Positions 62,217 through 64,000 of a stretch of DNA of 64,000 bases are shown piece by piece. The notes beneath the pieces were generated by a model that saw only the letters and a list, made by a program, of their open reading frames with translations, searched no databases and had not been told where the DNA came from. The position numbers and the translations under genes were made by a program. Each line of letters opens with the position of its first letter. The first letter of the stretch is position 1. Source of the DNA: an uncultured Alphaproteobacteria bacterium (GTDB lineage: Bacteria > Pseudomonadota > Alphaproteobacteria > Rhodobacterales > Rhodobacteraceae); assembly GCA_902584635.1 (NCBI GenBank), contig CACIAQ010000004.1, forward strand, positions 1-64,000, given 5' to 3'.

Positions 62217-63341
62217 ATGAAAATTTGTTATTTTGGGCTAAATCGCAGATATTTTAATAAAAGCTACCAGTTATATCCTAGAATAGTAGCAGAATCTGGC
62301 ATAACTACGTTTATTGGGCCTGGGTATTGTCATGCAAAAACTTTTGAAAATATGACTGAATTTAGGAAAAAGTTTGATTTCGTTGAAGCAGATTTGGTGG
62401 TTTGTGATATGGATACATTTGGCTACGAATTCTTTGGATTTAATTTAGATCGAAGCTATTATAACTTTACAGCTGAAACTCTCAAAAAATTCGCAAAACT
62501 ATTTGACTCGATTTTACCTGACATAAAATGTCCAGTGATAGTGTATTGTAATTTTGATCACTATCATGCTCCATCAAAGCTTACAGAAAAACTAATTAAA
62601 AATTCAGCATATGTAATAAGTAGAGATCGTGACTTTTGGCGGCCAAAAGAATTGCTAGTTGATACACTTAAAGAAACTCATTTCAATGCTATGACTGATA
62701 ATTGGTATTCATACGTCATCGAGAATAACGATAGAGTAATCTCACTCCCTCATTTTATAACACCTGATGAGGTCAAACTGGATAACCGGGAGAGGGATAT
62801 AGACGTAAGTATATTGGGTGTAAAATACTATTATAGATTAGAAGCTATTAAAGCGCTTAAAGCAGCAGGTATTAATTGTGTAACTGGAGAACTTAAGAGA
62901 AAATTAATTTCAAAATTGATGCAATGGTTTCCAGCCAAATTTCAAAGTAGCTATAATGCAAGTTTTGTTAAAATATTAGAGCGTTCCAAAGCTTCGTTCA
63001 CTTGTGGTTCAGCTTTAGGATATCCATTAAGAAAATATTTAGAAATACCAGCCGCGGGATCTATCCTACTGTGCAAACCGTTCCTAAATTTTCACAATTT
63101 AGGATACAAATCGGGAGAAAATTGTTTCAGTGTAGACGAAAATGACTTGGTAGAGATGGTACAAGAAATTAGTCGTGACTATTCCAGTTTTAGTAAAATT
63201 AAGGTCAATGCTTCCGAGCTACTTCTATCAACTCACAGTTATGAAGCGCGGAAGACACAGCTCAAATCTGCGCTTCAAGCAATTGTTAAAAAAGAGTTTA
63301 ATGGTTCCTTTTGGTCGTCTGGGTCCTTTTGTCTAGTTTAA
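62217..63341 (+). CDS. CgeB-like glycosyltransferase
   Basis: 374 residues. The C-terminal half RKYLEIPAAGSILLCKPF and HNLGYKSGENCFSV is the Glyco_trans_1_2 (CgeB/YkvP) domain with its nucleotide-sugar site. The N-terminal MKICYFGLNRRYFNKSYQLY begins the acceptor-binding Rossmann fold. It is followed by an overlapping flippase gene. Confidence 0.85.
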   Translation: MKICYFGLNRRYFNKSYQLYPRIVAESGITTFIGPGYCHAKTFENMTEFRKKFDFVEADLVVCDMDTFGYEFFGFNLDRSYYNFTAETLKKFAKLFDSILPDIKCPVIVYCNFDHYHAPSKLTEKLIKNSAYVISRDRDFWRPKELLVDTLKETHFNAMTDNWYSYVIENNDRVISLPHFITPDEVKLDNRERDIDVSILGVKYYYRLEAIKALKAAGINCVTGELKRKLISKLMQWFPAKFQSSYNASFVKILERSKASFTCGSALGYPLRKYLEIPAAGSILLCKPFLNFHNLGYKSGENCFSVDENDLVEMVQEISRDYSSFSKIKVNASELLLSTHSYEARKTQLKSALQAIVKKEFNGSFWSSGSFCLV

Positions 63342-64000
63342 AATTAAAATTAGAGCTTTTTTTATCGTACTGTGCATATATTACTAATATTCTTTTTGTG
63401 TTGGTTTTGTCACGGTTCCTTGTGAACTTTGATAATGGTTTAGGAATATCACTGAACTCATTTTTTATAATAATAACAGTAACACTTGGTTTTTTTGAAT
63501 TGGGATTATCAGCCCATGTAATTAGAGAATTATCTGCACAAAAGAGCAAACACAATTCGTCTGCACTCCTTTTAACTAGCTATATTTACATTACGTTGAT
63601 TATATTTTTGGTGGTTATAGCCTGTATGATCTCTAAGACTGTGAACTACCCATTATTTGGAACTGCTTTGCTTCAGGTTTTCGAGAATCAGTATTTTGAA
63701 ACAGTTTTATTCCTGGCAATTGCAAAATTCACCGTTGGCTTTTTGTTGAACATATACTCTGGCTCTTTATTATTAATTCGGCAATCGAGTATAAAAATCT
63801 GCACAAATGTCTTTGCAATTTTATTATTAATTTCACCACTACAATATACACTTGAATATTTAGCAATCTTTCTAACCTTCTTGGTAATAGGTGTAATAGC
63901 CAACCAAGTTTTATATTACAAAATTACGTTTATAAGTATAAAAAAATTAGGCGGGGTATTAAAATTAAAGTCGTTTGTTGGCATATCACTAGTCACTTTA
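63329..64000 (+). CDS. Wzx-like polysaccharide flippase, N-terminal part (truncated by window end)
   Basis: An open frame continues to the last base from a TTG at 63329, giving 224 residues with no stop. The chain begins SSLKLKLELFLSYCAYI after the start and is strongly hydrophobic, with about six membrane segments such as NILFVLVLSRFLVN, FLAIAKFTVGFLLNIYSG and YLAIFLTFLVIGVIAN. GLSAHVIRELSAQ is typical of Wzx/MATE-like O-unit flippases. The start overlaps the glycosyltransferase end by 13 bases. It should export the lipid-linked glycan unit made by the locus. Confidence 0.75.
   Translation, partial: MSSLKLKLELFLSYCAYITNILFVLVLSRFLVNFDNGLGISLNSFFIIITVTLGFFELGLSAHVIRELSAQKSKHNSSALLLTSYIYITLIIFLVVIACMISKTVNYPLFGTALLQVFENQYFETVLFLAIAKFTVGFLLNIYSGSLLLIRQSSIKICTNVFAILLLISPLQYTLEYLAIFLTFLVIGVIANQVLYYKITFISIKKLGGVLKLKSFVGISLVTL

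Noticed and set aside
63298-63903. Minus-strand frames under the right end of the window
   Set aside because: They lie opposite the open flippase frame, which has clear membrane segments and continues to the last base; the antisense frames show no family pattern.

Overview
The window is AT-rich, densely coded DNA that most resembles a marine alphaproteobacterium (an inference, not a placement). The grounds are class III cyclases that begin with VADxVGYS, a non-pyrrolysine MttB-family methyltransferase, two small DUF1289 proteins, a DddQ-type DMSP lyase, a LinB-like haloalkane dehalogenase and three Liv-type ABC transporter gene sets. I recognised no rRNA, tRNA, CRISPR array, insertion sequence or phage gene. 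TTG start codons look unusually common.

Left part (1-29 kb) is catabolic. A minus-strand operon (321-6788) carries a DUF1330 protein, two tandem acyl-CoA synthetases, an aldehyde dehydrogenase and a GMC alcohol oxidoreductase, which is the full logic alcohol -> aldehyde -> acid -> acyl-CoA. TypA and a membrane cyclase with a C-terminal repeat region follow. A second minus-strand operon (10851-18523) combines a DapA-family lyase, a PuuC-like aldehyde dehydrogenase, an MttB-family methyltransferase, two SDRs, a PuuB-like FAD oxidoreductase and an aldo/keto reductase. It looks like a cassette for an N-methylated amine. A small membrane-protein gene broken by two one-base shifts, an esterase, a class III aminotransferase, threonine aldolase, a GFA-family protein, a secreted nuclease, a ThDP enzyme, an MFS exporter and an enoyl-CoA hydratase follow.

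Middle (29-46 kb) is transport. A complete Liv-type transporter operon carries its own long-chain acyl-CoA ligase (29303-35879). After deoD, a plus-strand run from 36792 to 45331 has a tautomerase, one periplasmic binding protein, an attenuator-like hairpin, and two complete permease/ATPase sets. The second ATPase pair is short and has lost motifs that would fall in the same composite ATP site. A His-rich small lipoprotein candidate ends the run.

Right part: 45-50 kb holds a methyltransferase, dddQ, haloalkane dehalogenase, a PhnZ-like HD protein, a racemase-fold protein without its cysteines, a DsbA-fold isomerase, RidA and a rhomboid protease. Two decayed SDR genes (50729-51502 and 52399-52680) sit on both sides of a Nudix gene. 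They mark the left edge of a surface-polysaccharide locus from 52.7 kb to the window end: wlbA-wlbB-wlbC for a 2,3-diacetamido-uronic acid, an epimerase, a second sugar aminotransferase, AsnB, a deacetylase-like protein, a methyltransferase, a phytanoyl-CoA-dioxygenase-like protein, a CgeB-like glycosyltransferase and a Wzx-like flippase cut by the window end.
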